NCBI GenBank assembly: GCA_036850595.1
Contig: CM072160.1
Location: forward strand, 16,657,906-16,721,905
Length of the DNA stretch: 64,000 nucleotides
Direction of reading: 5' to 3'
Source: Rhyacichthys aspro
Lineage: Eukaryota; Chordata; Actinopteri; Gobiiformes; Rhyacichthyidae
Shown here: piece by piece, positions 33,426 through 46,900 of the stretch
Layout: every line of letters begins with the position of its first letter
How positions within the stretch are numbered: the stretch's first letter is position 1
Program-made: the position numbers and the translations under genes
Notes under the pieces: generated by a model
What the model was told of the DNA's origin: nothing
Databases searched by the model: none
The model's input: the letters and a program-made list of their open reading frames with translations, nothing else

Positions 33426-34008
33426 CAGTGGTGTCAAACTCAAAGTAGTGAGGGCCATGATAGAGAAGAAGAATCCTTTCAGGGGCCGAAGATGGTGACA
33501 TTTGAAGGCTTTTATCAAATTTTGAATGTGATATTTTATCTTCATTTGAGTTTTACAGAAGTTATCTTTTAAGATGAATTCCCTCCTTTTATGGAAACTG
33601 TAGTTGGATTTGAACTGGTTTTAGTCAGATTTCAACAGGTTTTAGTTGGATTTCAACAGGTTTTAGTCAGATTTCAACAGGTTTTAGTTGAATTTCAAAA
33701 GGTTTTAATTGGATCTCAACAGGTTTTAGTCAGATTTCAACAGGTTTTAGTCAGATTTCAAAAGGTTTTAATTGGATTTCAACAGGTTTTAGTCAGATTT
33801 CAACAGGTTTTAGTTGGATTTCAACAGGTTTTAGTTGAATTTGAACATGTTTGGGATGGATTTCAACAGGTTTTATTTATCTTTGTAGCAAAAATCACAT
33901 CCATTAAAACCTAGTGCCAAAATATAACTTTCTAAATGTATTGAAGGGCCACATAAAAGATTGCAAAGGGCCACATTTGGCCCCCGGGCCTTGAGTTTGA
34001 TACATGTG
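33426..34008. mobile_element. Non-autonomous hAT element carrying a minisatellite
   Basis: The left end is CAGTGGTGTCAAACTCAA. The right end ttgagtttgatacatgtg is imperfectly inverted to it. An exact 8-bp target duplication, ttctagac, lies at 33418-33425 and 34009-34016. Subterminal gagggcc and gggccacatttggccc blocks are typical of this fish/reptile hAT group. About half of its 583 bp is a tandem array (33601-33888). Confidence 0.85.
33601..33888. repeat. 21-bp minisatellite inside the hAT element
   Basis: About 13 imperfect copies of a 21-bp unit, consensus close to gttttagtcagatttcaacag, with variants ttgga and ttgaa. Because 21 is a multiple of 3, the array reads as a heptapeptide repeat (FQQVLVR/FQQVLVG) in an open plus-strand frame. 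Confidence 0.92.
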
Positions 34009-34016
34009 TTCTAGAC

Positions 34017-36200
34017 AAACAATCAGTCTCATCTCTGTTGACTTGAGTTGGATTTTCAGAGAATGGAAGCAAAGGAAACAGAATAAACTGCGTTTGGACG
34101 CAATCAGAGAGACTACACCTTGCATATAGCTTTCCCCATTTTAGATAAACAGTTATAATTAGTTTGACTGCAGTTTGACAAAGTAAAATTGCTGTGAAGG
34201 GATACCACACCCAATGCACTTTGCAAGGAAACAATGCACAGTAATTGTAATGGTTTTAAAGGCATGTCATGTAAAATGTGGTGTACGAGAGGAATTAGAG
34301 ATCATCATAAAGGAAAAAAAACAAAGAAAACATGTTTTAAGTGATGTATAATGGTCACTGAATCTGTGTATTTTCAATAAAGGACTTTTAAAGCTCTGTA
34401 AAACCCAGTGAAAATTGGAGAGTCAGGTGAAAAATTGACGTGTTGAGTTGTTGATGAAGACACTGTTCAGGGCCGACTGCAATCATGACAGGCTACAATT
34501 TAGTTGAGATGGTAAAATAAGTTCCGTAACACCTGCAACGATCCAGTTTGATAAATAAATGCTACTCTAGAATCCAGCCAGTATTGTCTTCTGCTTTGAG
34601 TCTCACAACCACAAGGTTAACACAACATATTATATTTGTAACAAGTGTAGCTTTTGTAGATGTAGATCTGCCTTTTATTGAGACTTGCCCAAGCCACTAT
34701 TTTAATTTATTTCAAAAGTCTTGATCTACAGGGGTGAAGTCTGCAAATGTCAAACGCTTCTCAATACGAACAAAATTGTAAAGCAATTTCATCTTTCAGT
34801 TGAATGAACACAGAGATGTTTCAGAGGCAAGTACTGGTTGAGGATCATAAGAAACGATGTGAATCTTTGTCATCCTCAGAAATGAATTCTCAAATGAGAC
34901 AGAAGTCAAAAGTGCAGTTGGAGAGTCAAGGTGAGTTCTCAAATAATGCGACAAAATGTGAATTATTCAGATGCATGTGTAACTAAGAAACACAGCACTT
35001 GAATGAAACCCTGACTCATCATCAGTGTCACATAGTTACACTGTCAGGTGAAACCAGCACAAAATACACTGCTGAATAACTCAGATTTGACCATATAAGC
35101 CTTAAAATAACTTACTCATTTAGCACAACGTCACTGTTATTTTTACGTTCCATGTTCTATAATATATATCTATATTATGTCTTTGCACATACTATCATAA
35201 ATAACAAGCTTGTTTACACATCCTTTGACAGTAAACATGGATCTGATTTGATATTTACATAAAGAAGAACTGAATAACAAGTTGCCACATTGCTTTCACT
35301 TGGGAAATAGGGAGGGGATTATAGACCAAAATAAAGAACCAGTCTGCTCACAATCTTGATTGTTAAGAGCACCTCAAAACAAATCAGCTGTTTTCCCTCA
35401 GCTGTTGAATCCTTATAAAAATCCATGGCATCATGCATGGAGCATGATTTATCAGTTCCACTTGTAATTCATGGTGTGTTGGGAGACTGCTGTGTCATTC
35501 TCTCTAAACAAAGTGGAACTAAATCCTTACAAATAGCAGTGATGCAAAGTTTGAATCTAAGATACTCTTTGAAAGCAAAGGGAAGAAAACAGTGCTCTCT
35601 TCATGGCACAGTCCTGTGTTACCTCTCCACAGCTCGGTGCGGTGCTTTTTGCCAAGCGCCTTAGCGTTGAGCTCTTCTCTTTTCAATACGGCTGATTAAA
35701 AATGTCTGATGCATCAACACAGCTAAGCTGATTACAGATTTAGTTTCCCTGAGCAAAGGTTTCCAGAGAGTGCTGGGAAAAGTGGGAAAGAAGTGAGGAA
35801 TAATAGAACACAGTCAAAGAGAATCAGTTGTATCGAGTGGGTAATTATTCCACATGCATGTGCTTTCATGTGTGAAAGTTTTTCACAATCTTCATCCATT
35901 CCTCCTTTTTTATAGTTTGATTGCTTTTGGGTCATGTAAATGGTCAGTGAAAATACAATCCATGGCCTTTGCCTTGCTATGTCGAGTGATTTATTCTTGA
36001 TTTAATCTAGTTCAATCATGCCTTTATGGTGGGTCCACTTGGGTTACTTATAGACTTGAAGTAACTCTGCCCCATCAGTGAAAATAAGATTTTTTCTCTC
36101 AGCCATTTTGATTTTTCATTATACAAGCCTGTAAAAAAGTCAAATGATAGCCATGCACTGTCCATCAGTATATATCACAAACATATAGCATTAGTTTTAG
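34017..36200. other. Intergenic region, nothing recognised
   Basis: No domain-bearing frame, transposon terminus or RNA gene seen. Confidence 0.6.
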
Positions 36201-36540
36201 GATAACTTTATTTATATAGTGCCAATTTCAACAAAAAGTCACCTCAAAGTCATTTACAAGAGAAACCCCAGTAATCCTCACTGGGCAAACAAAATGGCAA
36301 CAGTGGAGAGGATTACAAACCAGTAGAAAACCATTGCAGACCCAGACCCGGGGAGAGTGGCCGTCTGTCAGGACCAGACCAGGGACAGGAGCAGGAGCAG
36401 GCAGAGGCAGGTCAACAGGGCTCAGGAGATCATCTCTGGGGCATCCAGGTCCTCTCAGATGGAAAAGGACAGAGATGAACAAAGGTGAATAGCTAAAGTT
36501 GGACAGTGTGGAGAATTTGGACAAGGTGATGGAGGACCTT
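36201..36540. repeat. Fish interspersed repeat (tttatttatatagtgcc type)
   Basis: It begins aactttatttatatagtgcc and continues caacaaaaagtcacctcaaa, a head shared by many fish dispersed repeats. A purine-rich ggagcaggagcaggcagagg segment follows. The class is uncertain and the right boundary approximate. Confidence 0.45.
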
Positions 36541-37719
36541 CGTTTTAAACATCATGGACCATCCTCTCCACATACTCAATAGAAACACAGTGAAAAGCTA
36601 AGAAAGTTTAAGAGAGATCTGCTGCTAGAATGAGTGTCCCTAATGTCATATAACTTTATAAAACCCCTCATCTGCTGCAGGAATATTTGACCAACCAATC
36701 AGAACAGACATAGGTATAGGGAGCTAAAAGTCAAAACATTTAAGGAACATCTTTCTTCTAATAAAAGCATTTTATTTCCTTTCTTTCAAAAACTGTGTGT
36801 GACGTCACTGTCCTATGTTTTATAACTGTGACCTTTATAGATTCTTTCCAAAAGCTTTTCATACTTCGTTCAAAAGCTCATATCTTCAGCCCTCTGATAA
36901 AAGAGGTTTATAGCAGTTAGCATCATAGGTCCTGCCCCGATGCCGTGTGTTTTGATAGCAGCATTTCAAAATACTATGACTTAATATAACACAGATAATT
37001 CAACACTGTGGATGTAGATAGATATTTTTTGTTGGCACTGTGTGTAGTTGTCGTTGAGTCAAGAGCTCAATCTTTATTTTGCGTGGACCAAACCAGCTGA
37101 ATTTTCACTATAAAACCTCTCTTTCTTCCTTGTGTCTTAGTAAAAGCGTAATATTATACACTAAAAACAATATGTCGTGGCTTTTTACAGAATGCTTTGG
37201 AAGATGAGGGAACTGTAGAGAGACACAACAGGAGAAGGTGTCTGCCTCTTCCTCCTCCTGCTGCTTCACGTCGGGCTGCGGGTCATTAATCAGACTATCA
37301 GAGCTCTGTCTGGGGGAGTTAAACACCCATTTAGTGCAGGAGCTAAGCATACAAACACACACATGCATCTGTATATGAGCCTCCTCTCCTCTTATTACAA
37401 CAGCATCACATCCGATTGCTCACCAGGTGGTCACCCTACCTGCACATCCATACCATTAAAAGATCAAATTACAAGCCTGTCATATTTATTCCAAAACCCA
37501 CTAATCATCTGGTACTTTGGCATTACTATCTTTGCTGCTGGTATTTGTTGGAAATCCCAGCACAACAAATACTGTACATATATTTCACAGTGTATTTCAC
37601 CACCTGGAGCTTCAGCTGAATTAAACTGCAAAATGTGTGGCCACCAGTGGGTTACCTTGTAGCATGTTTCTATCATAGTAGGTTTGCATTATTAATATGA
37701 ATGAATTATGATAATTATA
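36541..37719. other. Intergenic region, nothing recognised
   Basis: Short open frames only, with no transposon termini seen. Confidence 0.6.
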
Positions 37720-37930
37720 GGGGCGACATTCCATGTATCTAGTGCCAGATTCCGTGTCCAGGGATTGGCTCGAGGCACCCACCTTCGGCTGCCAGCCAAA
37801 CCAGATTGCCCCAGCCCCTTATGGTCCCTCCTGTAGGTGGTGGGCACATGAGATGTCAGCCCAACAACGCTCTTTTGGGCCCTAACCCTTGTCCTGAAAT
37901 GTTGGTGGGCCTCTTCAATATGGTGCAGGC
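37720..37930 (-). mobile_element. LINE 5' remnant (start of endonuclease domain)
   Basis: On the minus strand a G-rich leader (cgaaggtgggtgcctcgagc) is followed by the peptide TRNLALDTWNVAP, which resembles the start of the AP-endonuclease domain of fish LINEs (TLxLATWNVxx). The rest of the element is missing. Confidence 0.45.
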
Positions 37931-40900
37931 CACAGAAATAGACCAGTGTACAAGTGAACAAGTCATTTTAGGGCACCTTTCCAAGAGAACAAGACAAAAA
38001 TGTTGCATGTAAAAAGTAAAGCCAGTAAGCTGTCAAATACTATGATTTCTAGAGTGACTGCACACTGCAACTGCCAAGAAAATAAGAGTTTCTGGAGAAA
38101 ACTCTTGCAACAGCTACTATAAAAAGACAAGAGGGAATTAAAGGATCATTGGGTAAACAATGGCCAGAACGCAAGGAAATCGTTTTGTATTGTATTGTTT
38201 CCAGGTGCCTCTTAAAAGTAGCACCTGAACAATTTGCTTCTAAAACTTCATGAGTGTACTTTAGAAAAATGAGAACCACCCCAGTCTAAAACTACCTTGG
38301 ATTAAAGCAGTATAGTACAGAATTTTAGTTTGTGAACATGCATTTTCTACTTGCTTTGATTTGGAAACTTTCTTTAGCATTACACACGTGCTTTCGTTTT
38401 GAAAAGGAAGCATTTACAATGTGGAGAAATGAATTGATTTTTTCATCATTCTCAGATCTCCATCTCGTTCGTATTAGGTTTTCTCCCTGTCTGTTCATAT
38501 GTTGATACAGAGCCACTGGAGTCACGCAGCACACGTTTATACCACACATTTACATACACACAATACATACTGTACCTCACGTGGCATGAAAACTGATTTG
38601 ACTTCAGGCACACACCACATCAAACTACTGTATACTATGAATATATATATATAAATACACCAGCTATTTCAAGCAGCCTATTCATCTTCCCACACACTTT
38701 AGATAGAGAAAGTATGGCACATGTATAAATGCACATAAACACTAGATTTCCATGCCACATTAACTTAATACATTAGAACAGAGAGGCCACATGCTTACAG
38801 TGACAAAGAGGGAGATAGAGCGAGGTTGCTGCGTCACATGATAATCACCATCTCATGTTTTTCAAAAGACCCATATGTTTCCCTGAGGGGGCGTAGATAT
38901 ATGTTAATTCATCAGATGGTTCAAGGACATATGGCCTTGTTAAGGAAATCCTTCCTACAGATTCTTCTGACGGAGTACCGCTCTCCGTTGCATTAGCGAT
39001 TATCAATCTTTGACGCAAGCAGCGATGGGAATCCTCACCGTGACCTCGCACAAAGGCGGTGTTATTTATATATAACGCTGGGCTGAATACTAATTGGGAG
39101 GAGGGCACACTTGATATTTCGCTAACAGTGCATCTACAGACGTGTCACGGTTGACATGGCAAGGGTAAGGAAAGATGAAAGAAAAGCTCGGAAAGGTTGA
39201 AAATTCCTTCTGTGTTTATGCTGGAATTTCATATTATCAGTACCGACATGAACTAAATTGAACTCGAGAAAATGTTTAGAATGCTGTACTACAGATAATG
39301 TACTGTTATTTTTAAAAGGGCTACACTTTAGACCAAATTAATCTTTAACAAATGTCTTTCTATTTCACACACTTAAAGGAATATCTAGTGTAGAAGAAAG
39401 TATCATTTTAATCGCATAAAAACATCTGCCAAATGCTGAACCAAACAACAACTGTGCTACATTAGAAGTATTTTATTATTTTTAAGAACTGTTGTTTGAT
39501 TACTGTAGTTTTTCAGGACAATGATGCAAGACTCCAGTTTGACAGTGTAATAGACAAAAGCTATTATGAAATCATCTCTGTCCGGTCACACCTCATTCGG
39601 AATTGTAGGTGTTTGAGCTTAGTTTAAGCTCTGTTTCTGGTTTGGACACATTTAAAGTTTATGTCATGGTGCTACTTTTGTGTCTGCTTTGTGAAGAGAA
39701 ACTTTAATACATTATATACCTTGATTTTATTAAAAGTAGAATAACCAGATGAGGAGCGTTTATACGAAAGGCCTTTGCAAAGAGCAGGTACTTTCAGGTC
39801 ATTTATTGTTAGAGCTAGTAACTAGAATTTCAATGAATCAGAGAAAGGCCATTGTTTGCTTTAGTAAGACTAAAGGTATACTTTCTGTTTGAGTACGCAA
39901 GGCCTCAGATTTAACATGATGTGCACAAACTCCAACATGCATATCACTGCTAGGATCACGGTTGTGTTAATTGGTTCTTGTGATCAGATATTACAACATC
40001 AGAGCACATTCACGGATAAAAGTTTCAGAAAAAGACTCACAGACCAATAGACATCTGCATAATATGGAAGTGCACAGTAATAGGCACAAAATAAATCCAT
40101 TGAAATTGCAGTGTTTGGCCTCTAGAGGGACAGGCATGGGCATATACTGTATGTAACTGGTACTTGTGCACACAATGGTAGCTTCAAGGGTATCAGCTGC
40201 TAGCACTGACACACCATTGGTCCGAACAGCGGTGCAGGTCATTAGAAAACACATTGAAAACATAGATATAGCAACATAAACATATTGCTGTATCTATTTA
40301 AATGTGTCCCCAGTGTCTCATAGGCCCCATTTTACTAAATACTGGACACAAAAGCGTACATTTTGTCAGTTGTACTAAATATTAAAAAGATGTGGAGATG
40401 AATGTAGCTGCATATCAAGTACTCTGTCTGGGTTTTTTGTCATTGTTTACATGGGTGGGACATTTTCCAATACACTTAGTGAAGAGAAACACAAATTCAG
40501 GTCACAACTACGAGCCCTGTGTAGTATTATGACTTCAGGTAAAGAAGACTGAGCCATATCTAGGACCACCTCCGCTGCTTCTTGATCCCATCTGTTCTAT
40601 TGTTTCTCTCTCCCCCAGAGCTTTCTCGTACTCTCGAAGCAGTGACCCATATTACTGTAGCCACCACTTGTGATGAAGAATCTGTGCCTGTGCCTGCGTG
40701 TATCTGTACATCTCAATATAACATTTCCTACACTATCTTGTGACAACAGTGACCTGCCTGTAAACATGGCACTCCACACTTTCGCTCAGTGACCTTTGAC
40801 ATTTCATATATTCGACTTGTGGATTAGACCATGTATTAAAAAAACAAGCTGCGGCAAAGGTCAGACTTGACTGTCGCCACTTTCTTTAAAGGAACTCCGA

Positions 40901-43900
40901 GAATTAGCACTTGTTGGCATTTATTATTTATTTATTTATTTATTTATTGTCCCATTCTACTAAAATTCATCCTAACTTCTTCAAAAATCGTATATGTTTA
41001 CTACCCTTTTTGACCTATGAAAGGTGCCATTATTTTATCTACGCAATGCATTCTGGGACAATGACTTCAGTTGCACCCGAGACAAACTCTAAGGAAAAGT
41101 TGCTGTGTTTTGGGCCACATTTTCTTCTTCAAAGTGGAAACAATGCCGCACTGTGCTGCTTTTGGTTTCAATTTCAAGCCAAAACGTAATAAAAACAGCA
41201 ACATAAGTCTTCAGTGCTTTCATAATGATAAAAAGAGGCGAGTTGAATGGGAGAAGCCTGTGGAAGAACACAGCTTCACAAAGACCCGCATTTGGTTCTC
41301 GACACTTCAATTCTGATGCGTTTGAGTCATTTGGTTGACCACAACTGCTAAAGGAGCTAACATGTGCTGTTGGTTATAGACATGGGCTGAAACCTAATAA
41401 CATGCCAACAATTTTCTTGCATAAGGCACCTTCAGACTGCCAAGCGTAAACCATGAGAGAGAGGAAATGCTGGGATTTAATGTAATAAAACAATCAAACG
41501 TCAACTTGTTTGTGTGATTTATTATGTTTAGTATGTATAACGCAACACTTATATATTAGAATACATTTGATCCTGATGCTAACAGTGAACTCTTCATCCA
41601 TCTCATTGTTTACATGTATATTTTGGGTCACTTCTTCATTATTGTTCTCTCTGTCAATGCACTCGGGTTCAAATTGGAACAGCTGAACGGAAGACAATAG
41701 GGAATGAGACCATGACAACCTTAAGATATTGTTACCCAGAATGCACTGCAACATAAATATCAATGGCGGGGTATGACGGAAATTAATTTTTAATTAGCAA
41801 AAGGTTGTGTGCTTTGGTGCGAGGAAACATAAGACATCATTGGTGTATCAATAAATTCTGCTAAAGGCAAACGGTTATGTACATACTCAGAGAACTGTAG
41901 TTACATACATTCATTAAGCAGTTTCCTAATTGCTATATACCTGTAAACCCTTAAGTATGAAAGAAATCCTACTAATGGCACCTCCTGTATCCCACAGAAG
42001 CGTCCCTACTCACTGTGTGCAGAGGGTTCTTTGACATTTAAATCTATTACTGTTTCCCTAATTAAACCCACATATTTTCTAAATGAAGCACATTTAAGAG
42101 TGGATCTATTCAACAGCTATTTATTTTACTCATTCCGTTTAAATAGACCTATTAGTGCATTTTCAGAGTTTGGCTTTGGCTCACCACCAGCCAACTACTT
42201 CTCATTTGTCTTGCTGTTGATAGATGTTTTTATTTGTCAGACCAATGACAAGTCTTGTCTCATTAAAAGAAAATGTCTCCCTTTTGAGTGCTTTGTTTGC
42301 CGAGTGTTGCAGTGGAGGTGTTGGATATTGTGATTCAGGCCCGTCTCGAGGTGCTCTGTCTAAGGGTCCCTAATGAGAATGCATGCAGAGAGTGGACGGC
42401 CACTGATGGCAGCGGACTATTCCTATTATGATATCCTTGTGTTTTCTAAGACTGCCAGCCTAAGAGTGTGGAGAGTGCATCTGCGGTTGCTAGTCAACAG
42501 TAACGTCTGTGAGAGCTCACGTCAGCTTGTTTGGACAATGGATGCACATTTTGATACCTTTAGTACATCAAACGAGTACGCAAGGTGTCACAAATAGCAC
42601 TTGTTTAGCCATAAATGTGCAAATGTTACATGAGGATGCATCACGTAACAATACACCAACCTAAAGTCCAATTTTTATCAAATACTGGTGTAATTATTCA
42701 AAGTATTTATATTTAAAAAAAAAGTGTTTATATATAAAGCATGGAAGGATGAGTATTTAGAGAGTTGAATCAAAGTGGTAAAACTAAAGAAATAATTGAA
42801 TTAGAAAAAAATGTCCTAGTGCCTGCAAAACTGTGATGAAAATTATATAGAAATATGGGAACCAAAAGAAACCTTTTTAAAGTCATTTAATGGTGTGATA
42901 GCAAAAAAAAAAAAAAAAAAAAAAAAGAAATTATGTGAACATATAATTGTGTGGTACCTTGAAATTAATACAGTTGTCATTTAAACTCATGTATGTCTCG
43001 CGTTTTGTTATTTTTCCTGAACTAATGTGACATTATGCTGTAAAAGCGTTACTGTTATTTTGCTGACATTTGTGTTAATAAATAATAATTAAAAGGGAAA
43101 AGAAAGAAATAAACAAACAAACAAAAAAAACTATGGTAAAATTAAGTAGACACTGTATAGTTTTTTGGTTCGGATCAGTCATCTTCTTTGTATTAATTGT
43201 TGTTATTATTATTTTAATTATCATGCACACAAGGTTCAAACACATTTTATATGTCAAACATTATTGTTTCTGTAGCAGACATCACTCAGAGGTGATACTA
43301 GTGCCTCTTCAGGGCAAACGCGTACCAAACCGTCCTGTACTGACCCGACCCATATTGCTCCACCAGTGGAAACAAGCCATTTTAAGCGTGGATGAAGCAG
43401 AAGTAGCTTTTTTTTTTTTTAATTATATTTTATTCAAAAATGTTTTATCAATGAAATGGCACTGATCTGCCAAAACCTTGACACATATGTTGCATTTATT
43501 ATAAAACTGTAGGTGGATGCATAATATGGCACTTTTATTTCTCACTCTAGTGCTGTGGATTTAGCTTCTGTGTGAATGCCTTAAACATAAAGTACTTTTA
43601 AAAGCAAATATTGTCTACTTTACTCATTTCTAAACCCTGGCTGCAGCACAAAGGCTAGGTTGAACATATCGGCATCTTGCTGCTAACACAGAAGTAAAAG
43701 GAGAACAAAAAAGTGCAGTTAAAAGAGCAACTGCTTGTTCTCAGTGCTCATAACGCACGGCGAGCCATTGTTGGAGGTTCAAGCTGTCTAACCTTTTACT
43801 CTCAGCTCTGTGACCGGTCGTGGCTTCAGTGATCTCACTCTTCATTTGCAGGAAGCTGAATTCATGTTGCTTCCTAACACAAGCAAGCACTGAAAATATA

Positions 43901-46900
43901 TACCTGTAACTGCTCATGGCTATAATCACACTGTTTTGGGTGTGAATCCAGTAAATGATCAGGACCAAAAAACAGAATATACCTTTGACTCTGAGCTGCA
44001 CATTGTCCAATTAACACAAACCTGGAAGTCAAAATTTATGTCCCCAAACATAAAACCTACATAAAATATTATAACCTGCAAATCAGACCAACTGGAATCC
44101 AAGATCAAAACGGAAAATCTAATGACTACAACAATATACCTTTATCATTGTGCTCCGGTTCAGAAAATGCACAAATAACAGTTCCAGATCTTTGTTGCAA
44201 AATATGAGTGTCCTAAACTTAAAGAACTGGTAAAAGCAAAGGAAATCTAATGTTAAAGATTGATGTTTGGATTAAATGATCAATACCTACAAGAAATTAA
44301 AGAACACAGGAAGTTATTGTACAGACAAGGCAAATAGAGAAGAAAGTACAACTCTAGTTCTTTGATCAACTTTATATCGATGGGCATTTTTTAAAATTAC
44401 TCCACAGCTAAAATTAAGTGGACTAACAAAAGATCATTTATAATAATGTCAAGTCCAAAATAAACCATTCTGTCAAGCCACAAATAAAAAAATGATCTGT
44501 ATTTCACAGTTTGACTGAAATAAATACAGAGCACCAGAAATAGTGTTATAGTTTATTCTGTTTGTGATGAGCAGGTTACATGAGGAACACCTCAAATGAG
44601 ACGAATTAGGAAAGGATGTAGTGATTAGTGTGCTTAAAATGTGATTGAAAAGCACATGGATCACAACCATCTATAAGAAAAGTGTTAACAAGTTGCAAAT
44701 GATGTGACTCAGCTTCTAAGAAAGAGCAAAGTCTGTGAAACAAAACGAGCAGAGGCATAATGTGAAGCAGATGTGAAATTAGTATTTGGTGCAAGCTTTA
44801 AGAAAAAAAAAACTAAGACAAGTACATTCACCACTGCTGCCTTCATTGTTTCGAGTCCAACTGAAGTTTAAGAAAACTTCAGTTTGCCATGGCTCATGGT
44901 CCGGAACTAAAGACCCCTGAACTGAAGAGCTGCTGTCTTAATCTTTGTTTTGGACTGACTATGGTTGACTCTAGGGTTTGACAGAGTGGGGAAGTCAGTG
45001 CCTGCTATTTAGATGTTCTTGATTGCAGAGTTGTTGCTGGTGATGAGCAGCACCTGTCTCCACTTTGTCAATCAGACAATCACACAAACTCACACTGAGA
45101 TAGAACCTGTGTGAGAGCAGCTGTGGAGCGAAGGTCTGCAGGAACCGCTGGTGTTTTCACTGTCACAGAGCTGGTTCACTTTATAATCAGGTAGATTTTT
45201 TATGGGAAACTGGAGACCCATATGTACTGGATACATTTTTGTATATTCAAAACAATTCAGTCAGATGAATTTGAATGATAAAAATAAATCAATTAATTGT
45301 TAAAATGACAGTCTTTTTTGAGTGGGCAACATGGATGGTTTCAATATGAATCTTAAAATCTCCCATGATTCAAGAAGTAAAATTAGTGGAAAAAGTGACT
45401 CACGAAATGAGAAACAAGGAAGATATGTTTGAAAAAAGATGGAGTGAGGAAGATATTAGGAATATACTTCATGTTTAATTGTTAAGAATGATAATAAAAT
45501 GTATTACATAGTCTGGGATGGCTGTATATAAATATTTATAGAAGTATATATATTAATATAATTCTAAATATGAGATAAAATAACTACTTGGTAGAAGAAT
45601 TAAGAATAGACTTCATCTTCGGTTATTATAATATGTTGTAGTTGTAGAAAAGCAATATGTACTGTATATTGGTTTTGGTATTATGTTATCTAAACACTAA
45701 AGCTCTACAAAATAAGTATATCTCCTATGATTCTTATAAATGTTCTGCCTTCTTTCTTGTATCTAATTTTTTCGAGCCTCATTGCTCTTAACACACCTCT
45801 CAGCTCCCTCTTTGTCAAATGTCATGTCGTCTCCAGTGATTCATCCGGGGCCACTTCCTGCTGTCAGCACATAAAGACGCATATAGACACCAAAACGTAG
45901 ATCCCTGAGTAAGCACTGGCAGCTGGATGATAAGCTCTGACTCCACCATATCCCATGAGTCTGTGCATAATGCTTACATACACATTGTACTTTGCATCAT
46001 CCACATCAACTGAAAATACATTTTTAGACACCAGCATGCACTAATGATCATATCACAGCTACTACAGGGAACACTAAATGCATTTCATCCAAGCTAATGT
46101 TCACAGTTATTGTTGGGTTTTTGTAGTTGTTTTTTTGAAATTTTAAAAATAAATAAAATATCACCACTTATTACAGTTTGTGTTTTGTTTCATGTGTAAG
46201 ATGCCTGTTTTTTGGATAGTCCCAAGTTAATGAACGTATTGTTCATGTGCCACTGTCTTTATATGCTTAGCACAGCTCTGAGAAGGGAGGATGGAGGAGA
46301 CTTCTGTGAGGAGACATGAGTGAGTAAACACTGGATAGAGTCATGGTTGAGTTTGACTCGAGTGCCCATTGTAGCACATTGTATGACGTAAAGATTTGTG
46401 TCGGACCCTATACTGCAGCACCTGCACAGCTCAGTGCATGATGGGAAACTCCGACTTTGTGTGGCTGTCAAATATAGAGAACACAATCGCTTCGCACTTA
46501 GTCGTAACACCATACACCTCTGCTCACAGCGCCATATCTGGAGTGTCCAGGAAGAGCACATCATTTACAAAGAGACTACAGTAGTTTCACACAGAGCAAA
46601 GCCCTTATAATATCAGTTAAACTGATTTATTTGAAATATATATCAAACACATGCAAGAACTGCACTTCGGACACGATCTGAGCCACAAACTGTCTGGCTT
46701 CACAGTAGACATCTTTGTCCACCTCCCACTGCTGCCGTCTACTCTCGTCTAGAATCCAGGCACAGTTCATCCTGAACACACCTCCTCACAGCAGAGGAGT
46801 GCACCCTGCCCACACCGCCCACTGTTGGACAGGACTCACAACTAGTGTCTTCTTTTGTTTGCTTCATGAACAAAATCCACACACTTCAATAGTGATACTG

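Noticed and set aside
33591..33914. 107-codon frame encoding a heptad-like repeat
   Set aside because: Fully explained by the 21-bp minisatellite inside a transposon.
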